From Candidatus Cryptobacteroides onthequi (GTDB taxonomy: Bacteria > Bacteroidota > Bacteroidia > Bacteroidales > UBA932), in assembly GCA_018066125.1 (NCBI GenBank), contig JAGHSA010000065.1, positions 1-54,386 of the forward strand: DNA of 54,386 nt. The letters are read 5' to 3'. The notes beneath the pieces were generated by a model. That model was not told where the DNA came from. It searched no databases and saw only the letters and a program-made list of their open reading frames with translations. Positions 8,631 through 17,021 of the stretch are shown piece after piece; the first letter of the stretch is position 1; each line of letters starts with the position of its first letter. Position numbers and translations under genes: made by a program.

Positions 8631-11318
8631 CTAGAATCCCAATTCCTTTTTGGCCTTGTCGTAGGCAAGAGCCGCCTGGGCGGCGTTGAGTGCCACGGTG
8701 TAGATCTTGGCATCGGCTATCACCATCGAGTTCGACGGGTAATGGGTGCCGTCATTGCCAGGCTTGATATCCGCACCGAGGCAGAACCGGTTGAACGTAT
8801 CTCCGGTCCCCGGGAAAAAACTTGACGAGAACGAGCTACTTGCCGAAAGCGCACCGTTGATGTAGATGTTCAACTTCATGGAAGAAGGATCGTAAGTGGC
8901 GAGAACATGGGTCAGTTCTGAGGAAGACACCGCTGAAGCATATACGCTCTTATAGGTGTTGGCTGAAGTGCCGTCGCCCACGATGAAGTACGGTCGTCGG
9001 TCTGTGGTCTCGGCAAGTCCCCAGCCCCCGGACTCAGTTCCGCACACAACTCCATGAGTCTGCCCGTCCGCCTTGCCCTTGTCAAGATAGAACGCCTCCA
9101 CCGTGAAGCCGCCCAGCATAAGGCTCTTCATCGACTCAGACGAACCGAACTCCTTGAACTGACACATCGCATATGTCGTATTGCCTGTGGTCACGAATGC
9201 AGGCACAGCCTTGCTCTTGCCCGCAACAGAGATGGTCTCTGAAGTGAGGGAGCCGCCATGGTTGGTGACGGTCACCTTGCCGTTCACGTCTCTGATGCTG
9301 CCGTCAAATGCGAAATCGACATAGGCTGAAGGAAGCGATCCCGGATCGGACGGAACTCCGCTTTCGACAGTGAACTGAGTGGTGAGAGGAGCACTGGACT
9401 TGCCCCATGAATCCACGGCTACAAGGGTCGCGCTGTATGACCCGGCAGGGAAAGAGCCGAGGGTGTACTCCCAGGTCTTCTTCATGTCCGCAGGCTTTGC
9501 ATGGAGGTAGTAGTCGGACATGATCCACACGGTCTTTGAGCCGGAAGGAGATGTCCATGTGAGCTCATAATGATGAGCAAAGTCCTCGTCCTGGGCAGCC
9601 GCCCACTTTGCGGTGCATGGCACATTCGCAAGGGATGTGGATCCCTTGACTATCTCCAGCGAGCTGAGTCGCGGTGCCTCATTCTCGGCGGCGCGTCTTG
9701 CATTGGAGAATATCTCGAGATGGCTCTTGCCCGCAGCGTCCGGGAAAGGAAGCTCCCACGCATCTCCGATGGTCTGGTTGTGGAAGAAATCCATCCTGGT
9801 CATGCGCACGTTGCCGCTGGCATCCACCTGGAGAAGGTATCCCTGCGAGAAGTCGTTGGCGTCATTGAGAACCGTCGCACTTGATTTGTTGACATACTTT
9901 TCGCCGCCCTCGAATGCCATATAGCGTCCGGAGCCGCAGCCCATCACCGTGAAGTCGCCCTGCCAGATGCTGCATGGGTCATTGATAGGGAAATGGAGAT
10001 GTCCGCCGAACGCAATCACCTGAGGGTATTTCTTGAGGATAGGAGTCAGGCTCGTTGTGTACCAGTAAGAAGGTACGCTTGAGTCAGAGGTAAGGTAGCC
10101 TGCCGACACGAGGTTGCTGCCATAGACGGTATTGTGAATCATCGGGTGTGTAAGAAGGAGGACATATCTGTCCGGAGCAGCCGAGGTAAGTTCCTGAAGC
10201 TTGGCGTCAAGCCATGCCGTGGCCTTCGCGTCATAATTTACAGGAGTGTTGCTGATAGGAGATATGGCTATCACATTCACGCCCTTGATCAGGCAATGAC
10301 GGCACTCGAGGCTCTCCCCTGCCACCTTGTCCTGATCGGACAGATAATATGAAGATCCGAAGATATTCCGGAACACCTGACCATCGGTCACGAGCTTTGT
10401 TGACCACCAGCCAGAGACATCATGGTTGCCGAGGCAGTAAACAAGAGGCATTTTCGATGCATCGCCGAAGGCAGACTCATATGTGCTCTTCCAGCTGCTG
10501 ATCTCAGTGGTGTTGCATGCATTCTGAATGAGGTCACCGGCTATCAGGATACCGTCAAGGCCATCCTTGTCATGCTTGGAAGCCTCGGTCTTGAGCTGGG
10601 TGAACGCATTGAAGAGCTTGGTTGCAGGCATGTTGGTGCCCTTGTCAAGATGGGTGTCACTCATGACGCCGAAAGATGCCACCACGTCGTTTTCATTGAA
10701 AGCCTTCACCTTGCCGCCCGCCTGCATGACAGACACAGAGCCATTGAGGCCGTCCGCACCGTTGATGGCAAGCTTGCCTGTCCTGGACTTGACAGAGTTG
10801 TTCGGCTTGACGCTGAGGGTCACCGTAGAAGTCTTGAGAGCTTTGGTGCCTATGATGGATATCCAGTCAGCGCCTTCTTCCACCTTTGCGGTGAAATCCA
10901 CATTGGCAGTCACCTGGAAAGTGACCTCACCACCTTCCTGTGCTACCTCGACCCAGTCTGTAGCAAGCTGGAGGGCCTTTTGCTCAGACTGTCTGACGCT
11001 GATGGTCAGGACAGCAGAGCCGGCCGTGATCTGGACATTGCCGCTTCTATCCCCGTCAGGGCCATTCGCAGAAACCGAAATGGTGATGAAATGCGAGCCC
11101 TTCGCTCCCTTGGCAGGGGTTACGGTAATCCATGGGGCACTGGCTGTTGCGGTCCAGTCCTGTGACGCGCTGATAGGGACCGTGGTCTTGTCCTCGAGAC
11201 AGGTATAGGTGAGACTGCTGAGATTCGGGTCATTGACTGTGACTGTCGGCTCTGACTTTTCCTGGCATGACATGACGGTCAGCGCCGCAAGAACCATGAG
11301 AATCGCTCTGAACTTCAT
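8631..11318 (-). CDS. BACON-metallophosphoesterase-LamG surface lipoprotein
   Basis: An 895-residue lipoprotein (LTVMSCQEK, Cys18). Domains in order: two BACON-type Ig-like modules (about 30-112 and 114-202; SASQDWTATASAPWITVTP and GADWISIIG are typical), a calcineurin-like phosphoesterase (SDTHLD with D221/H223, AGDLIQN, GNHDVSGWW, LLLTHPMIHN, GGHLHFP), a FN3-like strand set, and a C-terminal LamG/concanavalin-like domain (from about 680; GGFTVEAFYLDKG, IYINGALSAS). BACON and LamG domains usually bind glycans or mucin-like material, so the phosphoesterase is probably tethered to carbohydrate at the cell surface. It is first in its operon, with a -7-like element about 30 bases upstream. Its catalytic core is paralogous to the gene at 4590-5981. 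Confidence 0.85.
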   Translation of the reverse strand: MKFRAILMVLAALTVMSCQEKSEPTVTVNDPNLSSLTYTCLEDKTTVPISASQDWTATASAPWITVTPAKGAKGSHFITISVSANGPDGDRSGNVQITAGSAVLTISVRQSEQKALQLATDWVEVAQEGGEVTFQVTANVDFTAKVEEGADWISIIGTKALKTSTVTLSVKPNNSVKSRTGKLAINGADGLNGSVSVMQAGGKVKAFNENDVVASFGVMSDTHLDKGTNMPATKLFNAFTQLKTEASKHDKDGLDGILIAGDLIQNACNTTEISSWKSTYESAFGDASKMPLVYCLGNHDVSGWWSTKLVTDGQVFRNIFGSSYYLSDQDKVAGESLECRHCLIKGVNVIAISPISNTPVNYDAKATAWLDAKLQELTSAAPDRYVLLLTHPMIHNTVYGSNLVSAGYLTSDSSVPSYWYTTSLTPILKKYPQVIAFGGHLHFPINDPCSIWQGDFTVMGCGSGRYMAFEGGEKYVNKSSATVLNDANDFSQGYLLQVDASGNVRMTRMDFFHNQTIGDAWELPFPDAAGKSHLEIFSNARRAAENEAPRLSSLEIVKGSTSLANVPCTAKWAAAQDEDFAHHYELTWTSPSGSKTVWIMSDYYLHAKPADMKKTWEYTLGSFPAGSYSATLVAVDSWGKSSAPLTTQFTVESGVPSDPGSLPSAYVDFAFDGSIRDVNGKVTVTNHGGSLTSETISVAGKSKAVPAFVTTGNTTYAMCQFKEFGSSESMKSLMLGGFTVEAFYLDKGKADGQTHGVVCGTESGGWGLAETTDRRPYFIVGDGTSANTYKSVYASAVSSSELTHVLATYDPSSMKLNIYINGALSASSSFSSSFFPGTGDTFNRFCLGADIKPGNDGTHYPSNSMVIADAKIYTVALNAAQAALAYDKAKKELGF

Positions 11319-11343
11319 TGAAAACTGTTTTTATCTAAAGAAA

Positions 11344-11351
11344 CAAATATA
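11344..11351 (-). promoter_or_regulatory. Bacteroidota -7 element (TATATTTG) before the phosphoesterase operon
   Basis: TATATTTG on the minus strand matches TAnnTTTG and lies 25 bases before the ATG at 11318. No clear -33 TTG is found at the usual distance. It sits downstream of the terminator that ends the susC1 operon, where a new promoter is expected. Confidence 0.45.
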
Positions 11352-11441
11352 ACAAAAAGAAGGGCAAAGGAGTCATGGGAACCGTTGCTAATTGCTACAC
11401 GGCACACAAGGTTTGCGCTTTGTTGTGCAGGGGCGAAGCAC

Positions 11442-11475
11442 AAAAAAAGAAAGCCAGCCCTGACGGGCCGGCTTT
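11442..11475 (-). terminator. Rho-independent terminator of the susC1 operon
   Basis: On the minus strand the arm AAAGCCGGCCC pairs with GGGCTGGCTTT (one G-T pair) around a 4-base loop and is followed by C and seven Ts. It begins 22 bases after the stop of the GLUG-repeat gene and separates it from the phosphoesterase operon. Confidence 0.85.
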
Positions 11476-11497
11476 CGATTGGGTATTCAGATGGCAA

Positions 11498-14353
11498 TTA
11501 CTTCACAAAGACAGGACCTGCAGTCCATGTGTAATAATTGGCAGGCTTAGAGCTCTTTGCAACCCACGCATTGAGGATAGACACAAGGTCTGAATAGTCG
11601 TTTTCCTTAAATGACAGCGTCTCAGCAAACTCACCATCAGCAGTGCATGATGAGACACATGCGGTGCTGGCACCCTTCGATGCAGAGCCAACAGCAAGAG
11701 CTGCAGTATTCTCTGTAAGAGCAGGGTCAAGATAGTAAGCCTCCTGTACAGTGACCGCGGTGCATCCCGCAATCTGTCCCAGATAAGCACCTGCGCCCTC
11801 TGCTGCAGCGCCCTTGGTTGCCAGACCTACAAAACCGGAGTTATACACATTCTGCACACTACCATAGGTGATATTACCGACAATACCGCCGCAATATGGA
11901 TTTACGAATGACTCTGTCACATAAAGGATATCACCTACATTATAGCAGTTGTAGATATTTGTGGTTGACTGCTTTGTGCCGCTTCCTCCATTTGAAGTAT
12001 TACCTCCCATCATTCCTGACGAGCATACACCTCTGTCGGCATCACTGCGAGTTCCCGTAATGGTACCGCTGTTCACACAGTTTCTGAGTGTAAGCGTGAT
12101 CCTGTTGCGTCCTGAACATACACCAAGGATTCCGGAAACCCAATATGTTCCAGTTACAGAACCTGAGTTGATGCACTTGTCGATAAGAGCCTGGCCTGAG
12201 TCCTGACCATCAGAGCATCTTCCCACAATTCCGCCGACTGCCTGAATGTTACTTGACACATTGCCGGTGTTCTCACATTCAATAAAGCTTGGCTTCTTGT
12301 CAGTGTAGCTTGCGCTGATGCCGCAGATGCCTCCGGTAGCCGCGTTATTACCGGCGTTACCACCTGAGATAGCCCCCTCTGAAATCACGTCACCAGAGTT
12401 CTTGCACTTGGAGATGTTCGGAAGTGATGAACTGTTGCTTGTAGAACTTGCATATCCTACGATGCCTCCGATACCGCCCTTTCCCTTGACTGTACCCGAA
12501 TTTGTGCATGATGTGATATGACCCTGTGTATAGAGCCAACCGACAATTCCTCCCGCAAGAGAACCGGCACCGATTCCCATCTGGCTGTCTGGCTTATAAT
12601 AGAAATAGCCCTCTGCCTCTACGGAACCAACATTATTGCAGCTGGTCACAGGACACCAGTATGTACCACCAACGATACCTCCGACTTTCAGATAGCCTTT
12701 GACTGCTGCTGCATTGTCCGAATCAGAAACGGATGAATTATTTGCAAATCCGGCAATACCTCCGACAGCATAATCAAAATTTGATGCGCTTGAACCAGTG
12801 TTGCTGATAGTAGCCTTCGAAGCAGCATTATATATTGCGGTGACAGTGGTCGAAGTGGCAGTGATGGCTGCAGAAGACTGATTGTGAAGTCCTGACAGAG
12901 TCGCAAATGAAGCGCGGCCGACAATACCTGCGACATTGTTGTTTCCAGTTACAGATCCTGTATTGGAACTGTTGGTCAGAGATGTCCTCTTTCCATCGGA
13001 ATAACCAGCCATATAGCCGATGAGACCTCCGACATTATTACCTGTCGCCTTGATTTCACCTGAATTCGAGCAGTTGTCAACAAGCACAGGAGTATCTTCA
13101 ACTGAAACCTTTCCATAACCGAGGATACCGCCGACATAGCCCTTACCCTTGATTTCTGCTGTATTCTTACAGTTCTTGATAGTGATAGGGTCCTTCGAGG
13201 TCTGATTTGAGTATGCTGCTATACCTCCTACATAGTCTCCCTTGGTCTGAACTGTTCCGCTGACGATAACATTCATGACAGTTGCTCCGCTACCGAGTGA
13301 TCCGAAGAGTCCAAGATATCCTTCGGTTACATCTGCTCCACCCATGGCAAGGGTCAGAGTATGGTTCTGCCCATCAAAGCTTCCCATGAACGGAACTGCA
13401 ACCTGATCGAAAGTACCGATCGGAAGGGAGATATCCTCGATATCATTTGTCACCTTGATGAACTGACCGGAATAAGACAGTCCGTTGCTTACTGTCGTAG
13501 CAAAGGTCGTCATGTCAGCCATATCACTGATAATGATAGGGTCATCTTCTGAACCTGTACCCTGAAGACTCGCGCCGCTCATATCATCGCCTATGACACC
13601 CAGGTCTGCAAGGTCATTCAGAGCAAGTGTCTTGCCATGAGCGTTCTTTTTCTGCGACTTTCCATCCAGGCTGAGAGCCATAAGAGTAAAGTCAGAGTAT
13701 GTGCCCGGCACTACTGCCACATAGTATGAGCCATCAACACCGGCCGTAGCCACCTTGATGGACTTGAGCGGAGATGAAGTCTTGACAGAAATCGGATTCT
13801 CTGTAGAACAGGTCACAGCAAGCTGCCCGGCAAGAGTGTCCTTGGCTGCAGCAGTGAGAACTACGGTTTCCACACCTTCTGGAACCGTGAACTTCATAAC
13901 CGATGTGGCATTACTCATGGCGAAGTGATAGTCCTTGGCCATGGCCACGCAGATGTTTGCCTCGTCAAAGTTACCAGACTGGTCATTCGAGATAGAAAGA
14001 TTGATGACACCTGCCTTTGCACTTTTGAATGCTGCAGGAGGATAGACAGCATAAATGGTGTCTGAAGCATCAATCTTCGTGCAGTCAACATCCACTTCAG
14101 CATATGACTTGCCTGCGAACTCGGCCGGGATAGCCACCTTCTCAGACTTGGATCCATCAGAGAAAAGGATTGAATCTCCCTGAGCCCACACTGTCTTGCC
14201 AGCGTCAAGAGCAGTCTTGGTCTCGGTGAGTGAGAGATTGAATGTCACTTTGCTGCTTCCGCCTGCGAGATCGGACTCAACAAACTCTTTAGCACAAGAT
14301 GCAGCTGCAAGGACGGCAACTGCCATAGATACGAATCTAAATGTCTTTTTCAT
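11498..14353 (-). CDS. Fimbrillin-like lipoprotein with GLUG-repeat beta-solenoid
   Basis: A 951-residue lipoprotein (AVLAAASCAKEF, Cys20). The start is the ATG at 14353, since the upstream TTG at 14362 adds only three residues. Residues about 30-250 resemble the fimbrillin/Mfa-like domain (KTALDAGKTVWAQGDSILF, YAVYPP). From about 330 to 850 there are many GLUG-type repeats of the form C-x-N-x-G-x-I/V followed by VGGIVG, which in known proteins build a beta-helix. About a dozen Cys residues sit at matching repeat positions and may form ladders inside the solenoid. It is last in the susC1 operon, preceded by the 40-residue peptide gene and followed by a strong terminator. The likely role is surface adhesion or glycan binding; no catalytic motif is visible. 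Confidence 0.82.
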   Translation of the reverse strand: MKKTFRFVSMAVAVLAAASCAKEFVESDLAGGSSKVTFNLSLTETKTALDAGKTVWAQGDSILFSDGSKSEKVAIPAEFAGKSYAEVDVDCTKIDASDTIYAVYPPAAFKSAKAGVINLSISNDQSGNFDEANICVAMAKDYHFAMSNATSVMKFTVPEGVETVVLTAAAKDTLAGQLAVTCSTENPISVKTSSPLKSIKVATAGVDGSYYVAVVPGTYSDFTLMALSLDGKSQKKNAHGKTLALNDLADLGVIGDDMSGASLQGTGSEDDPIIISDMADMTTFATTVSNGLSYSGQFIKVTNDIEDISLPIGTFDQVAVPFMGSFDGQNHTLTLAMGGADVTEGYLGLFGSLGSGATVMNVIVSGTVQTKGDYVGGIAAYSNQTSKDPITIKNCKNTAEIKGKGYVGGILGYGKVSVEDTPVLVDNCSNSGEIKATGNNVGGLIGYMAGYSDGKRTSLTNSSNTGSVTGNNNVAGIVGRASFATLSGLHNQSSAAITATSTTVTAIYNAASKATISNTGSSASNFDYAVGGIAGFANNSSVSDSDNAAAVKGYLKVGGIVGGTYWCPVTSCNNVGSVEAEGYFYYKPDSQMGIGAGSLAGGIVGWLYTQGHITSCTNSGTVKGKGGIGGIVGYASSTSNSSSLPNISKCKNSGDVISEGAISGGNAGNNAATGGICGISASYTDKKPSFIECENTGNVSSNIQAVGGIVGRCSDGQDSGQALIDKCINSGSVTGTYWVSGILGVCSGRNRITLTLRNCVNSGTITGTRSDADRGVCSSGMMGGNTSNGGSGTKQSTTNIYNCYNVGDILYVTESFVNPYCGGIVGNITYGSVQNVYNSGFVGLATKGAAAEGAGAYLGQIAGCTAVTVQEAYYLDPALTENTAALAVGSASKGASTACVSSCTADGEFAETLSFKENDYSDLVSILNAWVAKSSKPANYYTWTAGPVFVK

Positions 14354-14373
14354 AAGCTTCAATCATTTAGAGT

Positions 14374-14496
14374 TTACCAGAGCCATGGGTTTGGATTGTA
14401 GTCTTGCAAGCCGGAACCGCTTGCCTGGAGTACTGTGGACTCTGTCACCATTTCAGTGACTTCCACAACTGGGGTCTCGTAATCTTGTTTTTTCAT
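14374..14496 (-). CDS. 40-residue Trp-terminated micro-peptide (hypothetical)
   Basis: A short open frame between the DUF4998-like lipoprotein gene (stop at 14522) and the GLUG gene (start at 14353). The peptide begins MKKQDYETPVVEVTEMVTES and ends DYNPNPWLW. It has no signal peptide and no Cys, and is rich in Val, Thr and Glu. Like the peptide at 8503-8619 it has Tyr, Thr/Ser, Pro and a Val/Glu stretch near its start, ends in Leu-Trp, and directly precedes a fimbrillin-like lipoprotein. Its function is unknown. Options are a co-secreted or assembly peptide for the downstream surface protein, or a translated leader. Confidence 0.6.
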   Translation of the reverse strand: MKKQDYETPVVEVTEMVTESTVLQASGSGLQDYNPNPWLW

Positions 14497-14521
14497 CTTG
14501 ATAGATTATTGGGGTTAATGA

Positions 14522-15709
14522 TTAATCTGCATTTGCCTTGACATATCCCAGCACCTCGAACTCGAACACGTCGATGAAACCGTTCGTCGAATATGAGGAC
14601 TTGAAAACTATCGCCATATGGTCCCCTTCTACAGGAGAGAAAGTACGCTGCTGCTCTGCATCATCCTGCTTCAAAGACGCTTCCAGCACAGGTGTACCAT
14701 AGTCTGCAGAATAGTTTGAATCATTGGGGTTGAATCCAGAATCTGAGACGTAGAAGTTGAAGGCTTTCACATAGCGGGACTTGCTCTCTGTCTGGTGCTG
14801 GATAATGTTGACACCGACTACCGTCGGCATCTGGCCATCTGAAGCGTTGGTATTGATCGATACGATCTTAGGGAAGGTCTTCCTGTAGCTGGTATTTGTC
14901 GAGCTGTAATATCTTGTCTCAAGATCTCCGTCGAACATGTTTTCAGGGCCGTATTCGTTGGATCTGACCTGGTTGCTTGTCACAGAGACTGTCCATGACT
15001 TATCTGCCAGATTGTAATATATCGGTGTGTTTGTCTTGATCCAGTTTGAATTCCAGACTACATCGAGACCGTTCTTAGGGCAGTACGCCGACTGATACTC
15101 AAAATACTTTCCCTTCAGGGCGTCAGCAAGCCGGACATCCACAGAATCCATAGGCACCGGATCGGAAACCACTACCTGACCGTCCTTGTTCTTGTAGCGG
15201 AACCTGGTAAATACCATCTCATCTACAGGTGTGCCAAGCGTCAGGAGGGCGTCATCCCCTTTCATGACTGCCGAATAGACCCTGCGCTCTGCGTGGGTCG
15301 AAAGCCATCCGTCACCATATGGAGAAACAGTTATCTCTGAAGCGAGAGACCGGTTCCCATTGCTGTCGAAATTGACGATCTCGAAAGTGTAGGACCTCTC
15401 TTCCAGGCCATTGATATGCGCGGTGACCATACCATCTACGGCATCAGCATAGCTGACCTCAGCAGAGTCTCTCTTGCTGTCCCAGTAAACCTTGACAGAC
15501 TTCACAGCCGGATCAAGCGGGGTTGCCCAGCTGATATCCACTCTCTGATAACCTGACCGGGCAGAGACAGAAGAGGCCTTGGCCGGATAGTTATATCCTC
15601 CGGGCACGATGTACTGTCTGTATGTATCGTCCTGCTTGTCGCATGCAGACAGCGACAGCAAGGATATAGCGGAAACCGCAATGAAATTCGATATCTTTTT
15701 CATCTTCAT
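14522..15709 (-). CDS. DUF4998/discoidin-like surface lipoprotein of the susC1 operon
   Basis: A 395-residue lipoprotein. The lipobox LSLSACDKQDD puts two acidic residues just after the Cys, resembling the Bacteroidota lipoprotein surface-export signal. Residues about 40-220 form FN3-like/DUF4998-type beta domains (RVDISWATPLDPAVKSVKVYW, LEERSYTFEIVNFDSNGNRS). The C-terminal about 150 residues resemble an F5/8 type C (discoidin) domain (NMFDGDLETRYYSS, FIDVFEFEVLGY). It probably acts as an accessory glycan-binding protein for SusC1/SusD1. It follows the neighbouring lipoprotein gene by 6 bases in the same operon. Confidence 0.75.
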   Translation of the reverse strand: MKMKKISNFIAVSAISLLSLSACDKQDDTYRQYIVPGGYNYPAKASSVSARSGYQRVDISWATPLDPAVKSVKVYWDSKRDSAEVSYADAVDGMVTAHINGLEERSYTFEIVNFDSNGNRSLASEITVSPYGDGWLSTHAERRVYSAVMKGDDALLTLGTPVDEMVFTRFRYKNKDGQVVVSDPVPMDSVDVRLADALKGKYFEYQSAYCPKNGLDVVWNSNWIKTNTPIYYNLADKSWTVSVTSNQVRSNEYGPENMFDGDLETRYYSSTNTSYRKTFPKIVSINTNASDGQMPTVVGVNIIQHQTESKSRYVKAFNFYVSDSGFNPNDSNYSADYGTPVLEASLKQDDAEQQRTFSPVEGDHMAIVFKSSYSTNGFIDVFEFEVLGYVKANAD

Positions 15710-15715
15710 CTCATT

Positions 15716-17008
15716 TTATTCTACGACCTTGCCATAAGGAGTGATCTCTCCGATCTGGACAGCCATCGAGGTCGCCTCAGAATTGTATGTCTGGAAGTTG
15801 TCGACAAACACGACCCTGAGATAGGTGACCGCGTCATTTGCGTGCTCCCACTGATCGGAATCAAACTCGAAGTCATTGCCGGAATTGAAATACTCACGGT
15901 CCTCGGCAGTATATGAACCTACTGATCCGTCCTCTTCATATCCGGAAGGCTTATACTGAGTGAACCTGCCGAGAAGAACCCAGCCATCTTCGAATCCATG
16001 TTCATTTACAAGGCTGAAAGCTCCTGCAGGAGCACCTTCTCCTGTCCATCCCCAGAACTCGAAGTCCCTCGGATGAGCGTTTGACCAGATATTATAGTCT
16101 ATTCGAGGAAGCGTGTGGACACGGCTGAGCTGAGCCTTCTGGCCAAGGTTGATGGTGAGCCAGCATGGTCTCGGTGCATAGTCTGAAGCAAAGAAATGAC
16201 CCGCAGCCGAAGCACCGGAATCATCCCAGAGAGCCTTCACAGGATAATAGCTGGCGTTTGCAGTCTTGCAGTTATCGTCCTCAAGTGACGCATCGGAGAA
16301 CTTGTTGTGATTGAGTTTGTCCTCGGCAACCGGTGTGACAAGAGCCACTGTGGTGTCTGAAATATTTCCCCAATGATCCCTCAAATATACCCCATACAGG
16401 GCCTCGACCGGTTCCAGATTACGTCTGGTAAGCTTAATGTCGTTGCTGGCGGTGAAAAGGGTCGTGACTTCAACCCATTTCATATCCCCGACAGGTTTTC
16501 CTGCATCTGAAAGGTCTTCATCACGAAGAAGACAAACTGCCAGATCGGCCTTGTGCTCATTGCCTTCAATGAGAATCTTGACACCGCCGAAAGTCTCCAT
16601 GAGGGTAGGCTTTGCACTCATGATAGGAGGAAGAAGAGGAGTCACGGTCACACTTCTGCTCTCAGACAGAGTCTCGTTGACATTGAAAGAGGAGATTTTC
16701 ACCTCATGGCTGTCCATGTCGGCAAATCCTTCCACCACAAGACTGTCGACATAGCGTGACACTTTTGTGCTGATGGCAGATCCATTCCTCACGTAGGTCG
16801 CGATGGCACCCCTGATGTTGTCATCGTCCGGATATGAGAACTTGATGACAGCTCCTCCTGGAGTGTTGGTCACGGAACTGATCGTGACAGGGGAAGGAGT
16901 CTTGGCGTCATCACCTGATGGGATCAGACGGAGGTAATCATCCAGTCTGCCATCACAGGCTGAAAACATCACCAAAGCCACAATAAATAGAATATGCTTT
17001 TTCATCAT
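15716..17008 (-). CDS. DUF4959/DUF5000-type surface lipoprotein
   Basis: A 430-residue lipoprotein (VMFSACDGRLDD). The start is the ATG at 17008; the in-frame TTG at 17032 would put nine residues before the signal peptide and overlap susD1. The arrangement is typical of PUL accessory proteins: a DUF4959-like N-terminal FN3 domain (GGAVIKFSYPDDDNIRGAIA), a middle domain (VYLRDHWGNISDT) and a C-terminal DUF5000/discoidin-like domain (ALWDDSGASAAGHFFAS, WLTINLGQKAQLSRVHTLPR, RDFEFWGW). Such proteins commonly follow susD and are thought to bind glycan at the surface. The stretch LDDYLRLIP after the Cys is typical of this family. Confidence 0.8.
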   Translation of the reverse strand: MMKKHILFIVALVMFSACDGRLDDYLRLIPSGDDAKTPSPVTISSVTNTPGGAVIKFSYPDDDNIRGAIATYVRNGSAISTKVSRYVDSLVVEGFADMDSHEVKISSFNVNETLSESRSVTVTPLLPPIMSAKPTLMETFGGVKILIEGNEHKADLAVCLLRDEDLSDAGKPVGDMKWVEVTTLFTASNDIKLTRRNLEPVEALYGVYLRDHWGNISDTTVALVTPVAEDKLNHNKFSDASLEDDNCKTANASYYPVKALWDDSGASAAGHFFASDYAPRPCWLTINLGQKAQLSRVHTLPRIDYNIWSNAHPRDFEFWGWTGEGAPAGAFSLVNEHGFEDGWVLLGRFTQYKPSGYEEDGSVGSYTAEDREYFNSGNDFEFDSDQWEHANDAVTYLRVVFVDNFQTYNSEATSMAVQIGEITPYGKVVE

Positions 17009-17021
17009 AGTTGTCTTTTGA

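Noticed and set aside
12100..13300. Repeated DNA in the GLUG gene considered as a repeat array or CRISPR
   Set aside because: The repeats are imperfect, in frame and protein-coding, without constant spacers.
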